From Clostridiales bacterium (GTDB lineage: Bacteria; Bacillota; Clostridia; Christensenellales; Aristaeellaceae), in NCBI GenBank assembly GCA_015056325.1, contig SVGL01000004.1, forward strand, positions 1-64,000: a stretch of DNA of 64,000 bases. The letters run 5' to 3'. This document shows positions 16,487-25,036 of the stretch, one piece after another. Made by a program: the position numbers and the translations under genes. The notes under the pieces are model-generated. The model ran no database searches and was not told the DNA's origin. It saw only the letters and a list, made by a program, of their open reading frames with translations. Within the stretch, counting starts at the first letter, position 1. Each line of letters starts with the position of its first letter.

Positions 16487-17650
16487 ATGCTCAAGCTTGG
16501 TATCATCGGCGTTGGCAACATCGGCTCCAGCCATGTGAACCGCGTCAAGGAGGGCCAGTGCCCTGGTATCGTCATCACCGCCATTGCGGATCGCCGCGCT
16601 TCCCGCCGTGAATGGGCCAAGGAGCAGGCGCCCGATGCACAGCTCTTTGTGGAGGGCAGCGACCTGATCAAGTCCGGCGCCTGTGAAGCTGTACTGATCT
16701 GCACGCCCCATTACCAGCATCCCACCCTGGCGGTGGAGGCCTTCGAAAACGGTCTGCACGTGCTGTGCGAGAAGCCCGCGGGCGTGTACACCCTGCAGGT
16801 GCGCGAGATGATGGCTGCGGCGGACAAGCGCCCCGACCTCACCTTCGGCATGATGTTCAACCAGCGTACCAACTGCGTCTACCGCAAGCTGAAGGAAATG
16901 ATCGATGGCGGCGAGATCGGTCAGATCAAGCGCATGAACTGGATCGTCACCGACTGGTACCGCACCCAGTTCTACTATGATTCCGGCGCCTGGCGCGCCA
17001 CCTGGAAGGGCGAGGGCGGCGGCGTGCTGCTCAACCAGTGCCCCCATCAGCTGGATCTGCTGCAGTGGCTGTGCGGTCTGCCTGCCAAGGTGCATGCCTT
17101 CGCCCACGAGGGAAAGTGGCATGACGTGGAGGTTGAGGACGACGTCACCGCCTACCTGGAGTTCCCGGGCGGCGCGACCGGCGTGTTCATCACCACCACC
17201 GGCGACGCCCCCGGTACCAACCGTCTGGAGATCACCGGCACCCTGGGCAAGGTGGTCTGCGAGAACGATGTGCTGACCTTCCAGAAGCTGGCAGCCAACG
17301 AGCGCGAGTGGTGTGCCACCTGCAAGGAAGGCTTCAAGAAGCCCGACTGCGAGACCATCACCGTGGAGACCGATGGCAGGAATCCTCAGCACACGGGCAT
17401 CATGAACGCCTTCGCCGCGGCGATCGCCGAGGGTGCGCCCCTGGTGGCTGACGGCCGCGAGGGCATCAACGGCCTGATGCTGTCCAACGCCATTCACCTC
17501 TCCGCCTGGACCGGCGAAACCGTGTCCCTGCCCATTGACGAAAAGAAGTTCTATGACCTGCTGATGGAGAAGTGCAAGACCTCCCGTCACAAGGAGGAAG
17601 TCGATGTGACGGAGGATACATCGGACAGCTACGGCTCCAAGGTGAAGTAA
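16487..17650 (+). CDS. Gfo/Idh/MocA-family NAD(P)-dependent oxidoreductase
   Basis: 387 aa. The N-terminal Rossmann domain starts LGIIGVGNIGSSHV (GxGxxG) and has the family CEKPAG motif with the catalytic Lys; the C-terminal alpha/beta domain (from about 130) includes GGGVLLNQCPHQLD, the second conserved block. The enzymes oxidise or reduce ring carbons of sugars and inositols. It follows the TIM-barrel gene by 12 bp with ribosome site TAAGGAGG, so both belong to one operon ended by a terminator at 17694. The last 25 residues are charged and probably disordered. Exact substrate cannot be read from the sequence. Confidence 0.87.
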   Translation: MLKLGIIGVGNIGSSHVNRVKEGQCPGIVITAIADRRASRREWAKEQAPDAQLFVEGSDLIKSGACEAVLICTPHYQHPTLAVEAFENGLHVLCEKPAGVYTLQVREMMAAADKRPDLTFGMMFNQRTNCVYRKLKEMIDGGEIGQIKRMNWIVTDWYRTQFYYDSGAWRATWKGEGGGVLLNQCPHQLDLLQWLCGLPAKVHAFAHEGKWHDVEVEDDVTAYLEFPGGATGVFITTTGDAPGTNRLEITGTLGKVVCENDVLTFQKLAANEREWCATCKEGFKKPDCETITVETDGRNPQHTGIMNAFAAAIAEGAPLVADGREGINGLMLSNAIHLSAWTGETVSLPIDEKKFYDLLMEKCKTSRHKEEVDVTEDTSDSYGSKVK

Positions 17651-17693
17651 AAGGCTGCGGGTGGACGATGCTCCGGAAACGCGTTTTGGCAAA

Positions 17694-17724
17694 GGCTGTG
17701 CATCTCAGAAATGCACGGCCTTTT
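17694..17724 (+). terminator. Rho-independent terminator
   Basis: GGCTGTGCAT and ATGCACGGCC pair around a 7-nt loop, followed by TTTT. It ends the isomerase/oxidoreductase operon. Confidence 0.75.
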
Positions 17725-17776
17725 GCCGTGTGCGGGGCAAAGGCGGCAAATGTGCGGCGTTTTCGTCTGTCAAGGC

Positions 17777-17805
17777 TTGCCAGGTGTTGACGGATGTGCT
17801 ATACT
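17777..17805 (+). promoter_or_regulatory. Promoter of the vWA-like membrane protein operon
   Basis: TTGCCA (17777-17782), 17-bp spacer, TATACT (17800-17805), 35 bp before the ATG. Confidence 0.65.
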
Positions 17806-17840
17806 GTTTGAAACTGATTGTCACAAAAGGGGATATACCG

Positions 17841-19355
17841 ATGTCTGAGTTTGATTTCAATGATGAAAGCACAATGCGCTCCGGATCCGGTGCGCGACAG
17901 GCAAAGCGGGGCAGCCATCGCGGCTGGTATTTTCCGCTGACGATTCTGGGCCTGGTGCTGGTGGGCGGCCTTTCGATCCTCATGTGTTTCCTGACCAAGG
18001 ATGTGAAGGATCGCCCGCTGTGGCTGATGGGCCTGATTTTCATGGTGCCTGCCGGCGCGATGTTCTTCAGCGCCATGCTGCTGGAATTCGGCACAGGCGT
18101 GATGACTCCTGCTACCAGCCGCAAGCCCCAGGTGATTGTTGCGGTGGTGGCAACGCTTCTGACGTTCATGGTCGGCTGCATCTGTGATGCGATTTATCTC
18201 TATGGCGGCGTACGCAATGCCGGCGTGAACTTTGTCCTGGCGGTGGATCGCGGCGATACCATCGGATGGGATGCCTATGAACAGGAGAACAGCCCGACCC
18301 GAGGAGAGGAGATCAATGCCTGCGCAGAGCGTCTGCTGATGAAGATGCCGGCCTATACGGACGTGGGCGCCTTTGCATTCCAGTGGAATATGCCGGTCAA
18401 TGCATTGCCGATTCAGAAGGCGAAGAAGGCTTTCCTGGAGGCGTTCCCCAATCTGCTGACGGAGGGCGGCGAGTATGGCGTAAGCTATTTCAATGCCCTT
18501 GAACATGCGCTTTCTATGTCGGAGGCAGCCAATAATAACCTGCCTACCCGCATCATTCTGCTGACGGGCGGCAATGAGGCTGTCTATCTGCTGGATGACA
18601 ACGGCGACGTGCATAACACCATTGCGAATGAGTCGGCTTATGATGCGAAGACGCTGAAGAATGAGGCGGCCCGGCAGGATATTGTCAACCGCCTCAAGGC
18701 TGCGGGCTGCACGCTGTATGTGGTATCGCCCACCGGTACGGTTGACGACGCGCTCAAGCAGGCGGCGCTGGCAACTGGTGGCTTGTGCGTCTCCATTGCT
18801 GAAGCGGAAACGATGCCCCAGTTTGTATCCATCATTACCATTGATGGCGATATGCTCCGTGCGACCAGCACACCTGCGAAGATCCTCACAGGTGTGATGC
18901 TGCTGCTGGAGGGCTTGGTGATGGGCATCTGCATCTCCCTGATGCTGTCTGTGTCGGGCCAGAAGCGCTTCCAGATGATTCTGTCTCCCCTGATGGCAGC
19001 GCTGAGCTTTGTGATGGTTAAGTTCCTGGGTACGCCGGACAGCAATCCGGTGGATCTGTGGTGGCTGTGGGAAGGCTTGTCCTTCCTGCCGCTGGGCTTG
19101 ATCTTCATGAATGGCAACGATACGGCGTCCATGAAGTCCCGGGCTGTGACCGGCGGTGAGTGGGATAGTGTGGGCGGTTTTGCTGGCGGATTTGGTGCTG
19201 ATGCCGGCTTTGACGGCGGAACGAGCGCTTCGTCCGGGCTGGATGATTGGGGCAGCGCCTCGGTGGACAGCTGGGATGTCAAGCCTTCCGGAAAGAAATC
19301 CAAAGGGAAGAAAGCCAAAGGAAACCAGTCTTCCGGTTCTGACTTTGGTTGGTAA
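17841..19355 (+). CDS. Membrane protein with a degenerate vWA-like domain
   Basis: 504 aa. Residues 1-28 are charged and probably cytoplasmic, then three hydrophobic segments (about 30-50, 55-78, 88-112). A vWA-like alpha/beta domain (about 125-330) follows: a strand NFVLAVDRGDTIGWD in the position of the MIDAS loop but without the classical DxSxS, and later TRIILLTGG. Three more helices lie at about 340-425, then a Gly/Ser/Asp tail ending in Lys-rich repeats (GKKSKGKKAKG). Start chosen at ATG 17841 after AAAGGGGAT. It is followed 12 bp later by a secreted YfaP-like gene. Molecular role unknown; calling the domain vWA is by pattern and should be tested. Confidence 0.7.
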   Translation: MSEFDFNDESTMRSGSGARQAKRGSHRGWYFPLTILGLVLVGGLSILMCFLTKDVKDRPLWLMGLIFMVPAGAMFFSAMLLEFGTGVMTPATSRKPQVIVAVVATLLTFMVGCICDAIYLYGGVRNAGVNFVLAVDRGDTIGWDAYEQENSPTRGEEINACAERLLMKMPAYTDVGAFAFQWNMPVNALPIQKAKKAFLEAFPNLLTEGGEYGVSYFNALEHALSMSEAANNNLPTRIILLTGGNEAVYLLDDNGDVHNTIANESAYDAKTLKNEAARQDIVNRLKAAGCTLYVVSPTGTVDDALKQAALATGGLCVSIAEAETMPQFVSIITIDGDMLRATSTPAKILTGVMLLLEGLVMGICISLMLSVSGQKRFQMILSPLMAALSFVMVKFLGTPDSNPVDLWWLWEGLSFLPLGLIFMNGNDTASMKSRAVTGGEWDSVGGFAGGFGADAGFDGGTSASSGLDDWGSASVDSWDVKPSGKKSKGKKAKGNQSSGSDFGW

Positions 19356-19367
19356 AGGAGAATGCAA

Positions 19368-20144
19368 ATGAAGAAGCTGATCGCTGCGCTGCTGGCGGCT
19401 ATGGTTGCCCTTTGCGGGATGGCGCTGGCAGATTATCGTCCGGCAACGGCGTCGCCTACGCCTGCGCCCTTTGGCCGGGTACATGGTGTTGTTTCAGATG
19501 CAACGGATCCCTCAGTCAAGCTGGCCGGGGTGCAGGTCTCTTCGCAGGGCCAGTCCGCAACGACGGATGCGCAGGGCAATTATACGCTGCAGCTCATGCC
19601 CGGCTCCCATACCCTGACCTTTGAAAAGGATGGGTATATCCGTACGACCGCAGACGTCCGCATTACTCAGGGCGGTGATGCGCAGCGGGATTGCTCGATG
19701 TCCCGGGAACTGAGCAGCAATGAATTCCGTGTGGTGCTGACCTGGGGCTCTGCCCCCAGCGACCTGGATTCCCATCTGCGGGGCGCGAGTGCCCGCGGCC
19801 GGGAATATCACGTGTCCTATAAGGATATCAAGCCCGCTGACGCCAACAATGAAGCGCAGCTGGATGTGGATGATACCACCAGTTACGGCCCGGAAACCAC
19901 GACCTTCACGGTGACAAATAACTCCACATATGTGTACTATGTGCATGATTTCACCAACAGGCAGAACTCTCGTGCCACGGGTTTGCAGAATTCCAGCGCA
20001 AAGGTGGAGGTGTACAGCGGCAATGAGCAGATCGCTGTATATACTGTTCCGAGCGGGACAGGGCGCTACTGGGAGGTCTTCCGAATTGAGAATACTTCGG
20101 TAAGGACCATCAACCGAATCGTTGATTCGGAGCCTTCGAGGTAA
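19368..20144 (+). CDS. Secreted carboxypeptidase-regulatory-like plus YfaP/DUF2135-like protein
   Basis: 258 aa. A signal peptide ends near MALA. Residues about 35-110 look like a carboxypeptidase regulatory-like (transthyretin-type) domain: GRVHGVVSDAT, TTDAQGNYTLQLMPGSHT. Residues 120-258 begin with VVLTWGSAPSDLDSHLRG, a signature of YfaP-like proteins (DUF2135), which often accompany vWA proteins. The second of two near ATGs is preferred (AAGGAG seven bases upstream). It shares an operon with the vWA-like membrane protein, so the two may work together at the cell surface. No enzymatic residues are evident. Confidence 0.78.
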   Translation: MKKLIAALLAAMVALCGMALADYRPATASPTPAPFGRVHGVVSDATDPSVKLAGVQVSSQGQSATTDAQGNYTLQLMPGSHTLTFEKDGYIRTTADVRITQGGDAQRDCSMSRELSSNEFRVVLTWGSAPSDLDSHLRGASARGREYHVSYKDIKPADANNEAQLDVDDTTSYGPETTTFTVTNNSTYVYYVHDFTNRQNSRATGLQNSSAKVEVYSGNEQIAVYTVPSGTGRYWEVFRIENTSVRTINRIVDSEPSR

Positions 20145-20158
20145 CACGAATTTGATCA

Positions 20159-20190
20159 ACTGCCGTGCCATGATGGCGCGGCAGTTTTTA
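20159..20190 (+). terminator. Rho-independent terminator
   Basis: ACTGCCGTGCCA and TGGCGCGGCAGT form a 12-bp stem with a three-base loop, followed by TTTTA. Confidence 0.85.
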
Positions 20191-20204
20191 CAATGCGGCG
20201 AAAC

Positions 20205-20234
20205 TTGACGAATTCCCACAAAATAAGGTATAAT
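20205..20234 (+). promoter_or_regulatory. Promoter of the secDF-recJ-relA operon
   Basis: TTGACG (20205-20210), 18-bp spacer, TATAAT (20229-20234), 39 bp before the secD start. Confidence 0.8.
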
Positions 20235-20273
20235 AATCGTTCAGTGATTACTCCCAAGAGAGGAAGAATGCTC

Positions 20274-21581
20274 ATGAAGAAAGCCAAGACCAGCTCCCGT
20301 ATGACGCTGGCTTCGATTCTCCTGCTGACCGTCATTCTGGCAGTGATCGGCGTGACGGGCATCCCTGCCATCGGCGTGAAGAACTGGCTCCCCACCACCG
20401 ATGCGGAAGTCTGGCCTGAAGCCCTGCCCCTGGGCCTTGATCTGCGGGGCGGCGTGTATGTGGAGTACTCCGCGCAGCAGCCCGAGGGCGGCGAGGGCGA
20501 CTTTGCTTACCTGCTGGAGACCACCATTTCTGTCATCCGTGCGCGTCTGAGTGATAAGGGCTACTCCGAAGCTACGGTGCAGACCCTGGGCGATGACGGC
20601 ATCCGCGTGGAGATCCCCGATGTGACCGATACAGCCTTTGTGCTGGAGCTCATCGGCGAGCCCGCTCTGCTGGAGTTCACCACTCCCGACGGTACGGTCT
20701 TCATGACTGGCGACGCCGTCTCCAGCGCCGAGCCCGTCCTGTCCCAGGATCCGGCCACTATCGGCCAGTACCTCATCAGCCTCAAGCTCAACAAGTCCGG
20801 TACCGAGCTGTTCAAGGAGATGACCACCAAGTACGTTGGCCAGGTGCTGTACATCCTGCTGGATGGCGAAGTGCTGCTGGCTCCCAAGGTCAACGAGCCC
20901 ATCCCCAACGGCAGCTGCACCATCTCCGGCATGGCGAATTTCGAAGAAGCTGACAAGATTGCTGCGCAGATCCAGTCCGGCGCGCTGCCGCTGGTGCTGA
21001 CCCAGCAGAAGGTTGATACCGTTTCCGCTACCCTGGGTGACGACGCTCTCTCTACCTCCGTCCTGGCGGCGCTGATCGGCATGGTCATCATCATGGCCCT
21101 GCTTTGCTGGCGCTACCGCATGAACGGCCTGGTGGCTTCCTGGGCGCTGGTGATCTACATGATCCTGCTGTTCCTGCTGATTTACCTGGTGCCGGGCATC
21201 CAACTGACGCTAGCGGGCTTGGCGGGTATCGTGCTGGGCATCGGAATGGCGGTGGACGCCAATGTCATCATCTTCGAGCGTTTCAATGAGGAAGTCCGCA
21301 AGGGCCGCAGCCTGAAGGCGGCCGTCCGCAACGGCTTCAAGAACGCCTCCACTGCTGTGCTGGACGGCAATATTACGACGCTGATTGCGGCGGTGGTGCT
21401 GTTTGCCTTCGGTACGGGAACCATTCGCGGCTTCGGCATGACGCTGGGGCTGAGCGTGCTGGTATCCATGTTTACGGCGGTGTTCGTGACCCGCATGCTG
21501 CTGAAAAACCTGGTGGCGGTCCGCAAGTGGCAGCCCGCCGCCTTCACCTCGGGTGAAATCATGGAAGAGGAGGCTGAGTAA
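20274..21581 (+). CDS. secD: Protein translocase subunit SecD
   Basis: 435 aa. One N-terminal helix (about 12-34), the LPLGLDLRGGVYVEY motif of SecD, a periplasmic-type P1 domain (about 45-245), and five helices in the last 190 residues with the conserved GIGMAVDANVIIFERFNEE block. SecD with SecF uses the proton gradient to pull exported proteins through SecYEG. The protein is shorter than enterobacterial SecD, as usual in Clostridia. Start at 20274 is favoured over 20268 because the AGAGAGG site then has normal spacing. secF follows after one base. Confidence 0.95.
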   Translation: MKKAKTSSRMTLASILLLTVILAVIGVTGIPAIGVKNWLPTTDAEVWPEALPLGLDLRGGVYVEYSAQQPEGGEGDFAYLLETTISVIRARLSDKGYSEATVQTLGDDGIRVEIPDVTDTAFVLELIGEPALLEFTTPDGTVFMTGDAVSSAEPVLSQDPATIGQYLISLKLNKSGTELFKEMTTKYVGQVLYILLDGEVLLAPKVNEPIPNGSCTISGMANFEEADKIAAQIQSGALPLVLTQQKVDTVSATLGDDALSTSVLAALIGMVIIMALLCWRYRMNGLVASWALVIYMILLFLLIYLVPGIQLTLAGLAGIVLGIGMAVDANVIIFERFNEEVRKGRSLKAAVRNGFKNASTAVLDGNITTLIAAVVLFAFGTGTIRGFGMTLGLSVLVSMFTAVFVTRMLLKNLVAVRKWQPAAFTSGEIMEEEAE

Positions 21582-21582
21582 G

Positions 21583-22494
21583 ATGAACATGAAACGATTC
21601 TTCAAGCCGGCCCTTCTGATTTCCCTGGCGGTGATCCTCCTGGCTGTTGTGCTGACCCTGTGCGGACGCGGCATGAATCTGGGCCTGGACTTTACCGGCG
21701 GTCTTTCGATGCATTTTGATCTGGGCCAGAGTGTCACCCGCGACGAGGTTGCCAAGGTGCTGGGCGGAGTGGAATACGCTGTGACGATCCAGGGTGCTGG
21801 CAAGAATGAAGCCCTGGTGCGCACTTATCTGGAGAGCGGCGTGGATGAGGTGCAGGAGCTTTTTACCTATACGCTGGAAAAGCTGCAGAAGACTTATCCT
21901 GCAACGGTGGCGGTGGGCGACGTCAGCTATGTCGGCCCTGTTGCTGGCGCGACCCTTATCAAGAATGCCATCACCTCCGTGATGATTGCCTCTGTGCTGA
22001 TGCTGGCCTACATCGCCTGGCGGTTTGATTTCCACTCCGGCGTGGCGGCGGTGCTGGCGCTCCTCCATGACGTGGCGGTTATGCTGGCCTTCATGGTGAT
22101 CCTGCGGGACCTGATCGAAATGAACTCTTCCTTCATTGCGGCGGCGCTGACCATCGTGGGCTATTCCATTAACGACACCATCGTGGTGTTCGACCGTATC
22201 CGCGAGAATGCGAAGAACAAGCCCGAGCTGCCTAAGGCTGATATTGTCAGTCTCTCCGTGCGTGAGTGCCTGGGCCGCACCATCATGACCACCGTTACCA
22301 CTTTGGTGACCATCACGGCCCTGTACATCCTGGGCGTGGCAGCCATCAGGGAATTTGCGCTGCCCATTATCGTGGGCGTGATCGCGGGCACCTGGTCCTC
22401 CAACCTGATCAGCGGCTATATCTGGGCCTGGCTGGAGGAGAAGTTCCCCAAGAAGGAAAAGGCCCCCGTCGAAGACGACGAGGACGACGAATAA
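21583..22494 (+). CDS. secF: Protein translocase subunit SecF
   Basis: 303 aa with six helices. The N-terminal MNLGLDFTGGLSM motif and the block GYSINDTIVVFDRIREN are diagnostic of SecF; the tail is acidic. It forms a complex with SecD to complete protein export. The start overlaps the region of the secD stop (one base apart) and uses GAGGAGG within the end of secD. recJ follows after 21 bp, as in many clostridial genomes. Confidence 0.95.
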   Translation: MNMKRFFKPALLISLAVILLAVVLTLCGRGMNLGLDFTGGLSMHFDLGQSVTRDEVAKVLGGVEYAVTIQGAGKNEALVRTYLESGVDEVQELFTYTLEKLQKTYPATVAVGDVSYVGPVAGATLIKNAITSVMIASVLMLAYIAWRFDFHSGVAAVLALLHDVAVMLAFMVILRDLIEMNSSFIAAALTIVGYSINDTIVVFDRIRENAKNKPELPKADIVSLSVRECLGRTIMTTVTTLVTITALYILGVAAIREFALPIIVGVIAGTWSSNLISGYIWAWLEEKFPKKEKAPVEDDEDDE

Positions 22495-22515
22495 GTCCAG
22501 GAAAGGAAGCCGGAC

Positions 22516-24837
22516 ATGCTCCAGTTCATCAAGCGCGGACCCAAGGATGCGTCACCGATCGGCGATCTGCCTATCTGGCTGAGCGCTCTTTTGCGTGCCC
22601 GCGGCGTGGACACAGAGGAGAAGGCACGGCGGTTCCTCCATCCCTCGGTGGAGCACCTGCACGATCCCTTCCTCATGCAGGGCATGGACAAGGCGGTGCG
22701 TATCATCAGGGAGGCCATCGCGGGAGATTTTTCCATCATCGTCTACGGCGATTATGATGTGGACGGCGTGTGCGCGACCTCCATCATGCTGGAGACCCTG
22801 CGGGAAATGGGTGCGAACCCGGATTTCCGCATCCCCAGCCGCCACGGCGAGGGCTACGGCCTGAACTGCGACGCAGTGCGGGAGATGGCGGAACACTACC
22901 GGCTGCTCATCACCGTGGACTGCGGCGTCACCAACCACGAGGAGGTCAAGCTGGCCCAAATGCTGGGCATGACCGTCATCGTGACCGACCACCATCAACT
23001 TGCGGATACCCCGTCCCCGGCGGATGTGGTGCTGAACCCCTTGCTGGGGGATTACCCCTTCCGCCGTCTGTGCGGCGCGGGCGTGGCGCTCAAGCTCACC
23101 CAGGCGCTGCTGGGTATGGAGGCCGTCATGCGCCGCATTGACCTTGCTGCGCTGGCCACCGTGGCGGACATCGTGCCGCTGATTGACGAGAACCGCATCA
23201 TCGTCCGAGAAGGGCTTCGCCTCATGGCGGACAGCCAGCGGTCTGGCCTCAAGGCGCTCATGGCCGTGAGCGATGTGCATCCCCCGGTGAACGCCGGGCA
23301 TGTGGGCTTCCGTCTGGCGCCCCGCATCAATGCCGGCGGACGCCTGGAGGACGCCTCCCAGGGCGTGCTGCTGCTGACTGCCCCGGACGCGACAACCGCT
23401 GACCCCATTGCCATGCACCTGGAGGCTGCCAATCAGCAGCGCCAGGCTATGGAACAGGACATTACCCAGCAGGCGCTCAGCATGATTCCTGAGTGCGTGG
23501 ATTTCCTGACTGACCGGGTCATCATCCTGATGGGGGAGGGCTGGAACCACGGCGTGATCGGCCTGGCTGCCGGGCGCATCTGCGAGCGATACCATTTCCC
23601 CACCATCGTGCTGACGAAGAATGACGAGGGCGTTGCGGTGGGCTCCTGCCGCTCCATCCCCGGCGTGAATATCCACGGGATGCTCATGACCTGCAAGGAT
23701 CTCTTTATCCGCTTTGGCGGACACGAGCAGGCTGCGGGTCTGACCATGCAGGCGGAATTCCTGCCGGAGCTGCGCCGGCGCCTCAACCTGGCCATCAACG
23801 AGAACTGCGATCTGCGCTGCTACATCCCCACGAAGGAGTACGACGACGCCGTGCGCCTGGCGGAGGTGGATCTGGGCATGATCGACCAGCTCGAATTGCT
23901 CCAGCCCACGGGCTACGCCAACCCTCACCCGGTGTTCCTGGCGCGGGATGCACACTTGCAGCAGGCCGTGCGCGTGGGCAAGACCCGTACCCACCTGAAG
24001 GTCATGCTGCTGGAGGGCCAAACGATCCGCGACGGCATCGCCTTTGGCAAGGGTGATCTGGCCGACGAGGGTCTCGAGCGGGTGGACGTGATCTTTACCC
24101 CGGAGCGCAACGAATTCCGCGGGCGCGTCACGCCCCAGCTGATGGTGGAGGCTATTACTCCTGCAGCAGGCGCCGTGACCATCCCTGGCGCGGAAGATTT
24201 GTTTTCCTCCTTTTTGCAGGAAATTGCCCGTCTTGCGTCGAACAATAAACAAATTCCAGCAAATGCTGTCAGCATGACTGCTGCGGGCGTGAGGAAGCTC
24301 ACCCAAACCGGGCGGAACGTGCTGCTGGTCGGCCACGAGCGGGAGCATGCTGCCCGCATGCTGGTGGACAACACGCTGGACACTGCCATTAGCCGGGTGA
24401 AAGACGAACGTGCTTTCAACACCCTGCTGATGAACCCTGATATCGACAAGCTGACCGACGTGTGGACGGATATCGTCCTCATTGACGGTGACGTACTGCC
24501 TGGGGAGGCCGCATCCATTGCGGAAAAATGCCCCCGGGCGCGTATCCATATCATGAAGCCCAACCCCGCAATGACGGCGCTCTTGTCCGATCTTGCGATG
24601 GATGATGATACGCTGCGCATGCTGTATCGGCGCGTCCGCATGGGCGGAACGATGGCGCCCAGCCAGCTGGCTGCGGACACGGGTCTCACCCCGGCGCAGG
24701 TGCTGACGGGGCTCCTTGCATTCCAGCAGGTGAAACTGGTGGAACTGTCCCTGGATCCCTATGCGGTGAAGCTGTTGCCCCCGGAAAAGTGCCGCATGGA
24801 CGACAGTGTGGTCGTGCGGTATTTGAGGAATATCTAA
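22516..24837 (+). CDS. recJ: Single-stranded-DNA-specific exonuclease RecJ
   Basis: 773 aa. The DHH phosphoesterase core has motif I VYGDYDVDGVCATS (about 75-88), the DHH motif VTDHHQLAD (about 155), and the DHHA1 domain with a GG-H signature FGGHEQAAGLTM (about 400). An OB-fold domain follows and an extra 250-residue C-terminal part, common in Bacillota RecJ. It degrades single-stranded DNA 5' to 3' in repair and recombination. The gene sits between secF and relA; the apt gene that often lies between recJ and relA is absent here. ATG follows GAAAGGAAG. Confidence 0.93.
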   Translation: MLQFIKRGPKDASPIGDLPIWLSALLRARGVDTEEKARRFLHPSVEHLHDPFLMQGMDKAVRIIREAIAGDFSIIVYGDYDVDGVCATSIMLETLREMGANPDFRIPSRHGEGYGLNCDAVREMAEHYRLLITVDCGVTNHEEVKLAQMLGMTVIVTDHHQLADTPSPADVVLNPLLGDYPFRRLCGAGVALKLTQALLGMEAVMRRIDLAALATVADIVPLIDENRIIVREGLRLMADSQRSGLKALMAVSDVHPPVNAGHVGFRLAPRINAGGRLEDASQGVLLLTAPDATTADPIAMHLEAANQQRQAMEQDITQQALSMIPECVDFLTDRVIILMGEGWNHGVIGLAAGRICERYHFPTIVLTKNDEGVAVGSCRSIPGVNIHGMLMTCKDLFIRFGGHEQAAGLTMQAEFLPELRRRLNLAINENCDLRCYIPTKEYDDAVRLAEVDLGMIDQLELLQPTGYANPHPVFLARDAHLQQAVRVGKTRTHLKVMLLEGQTIRDGIAFGKGDLADEGLERVDVIFTPERNEFRGRVTPQLMVEAITPAAGAVTIPGAEDLFSSFLQEIARLASNNKQIPANAVSMTAAGVRKLTQTGRNVLLVGHEREHAARMLVDNTLDTAISRVKDERAFNTLLMNPDIDKLTDVWTDIVLIDGDVLPGEAASIAEKCPRARIHIMKPNPAMTALLSDLAMDDDTLRMLYRRVRMGGTMAPSQLAADTGLTPAQVLTGLLAFQQVKLVELSLDPYAVKLLPPEKCRMDDSVVVRYLRNI

Positions 24838-25036
24838 TTTGCCGTCGGCAGACGATAAATCGAAAATCGGCGACATGTGCGGCGGTTTTCGCGCGATTCC
24901 CATAGGAATCGTTTCCTTACACGAGAGAACGGCCGGGCGGACGACTTGGCGTCCGACTAGTGAACGAGTGCAAATCCTCGCAAAAATGCCATATGCATTT
25001 TTGCGAAGCCCGAAGGAAAGGAGGATGTTCGAACGT
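24838..25036 (+). repeat. Hairpin-rich relA leader, possible diverged copy of the three-hairpin repeat
   Basis: Between recJ and relA lie a GGACG/CGTCC hairpin followed by CTAGTGA, and a perfect 10-bp inverted repeat GCAAAAATGC / GCATTTTTGC followed by GAAGCC. The order hairpin, CTAG(C/T)GA, hairpin, GCGAAGCC resembles the 89-bp elements at 30104 and 63629, but the third hairpin and the GATGGCCGAAA end are missing. I treat it as a candidate relative only. Confidence 0.4.

Noticed and set aside
17787-17805. TTGACG with TATACT as promoter
   Set aside because: The spacing is only 7 bp; TTGCCA at 17777 gives the correct 17 bp.
22552-24903. Open frame of 783 codons opposite recJ
   Set aside because: Antisense shadow; recJ motifs are on the plus strand.
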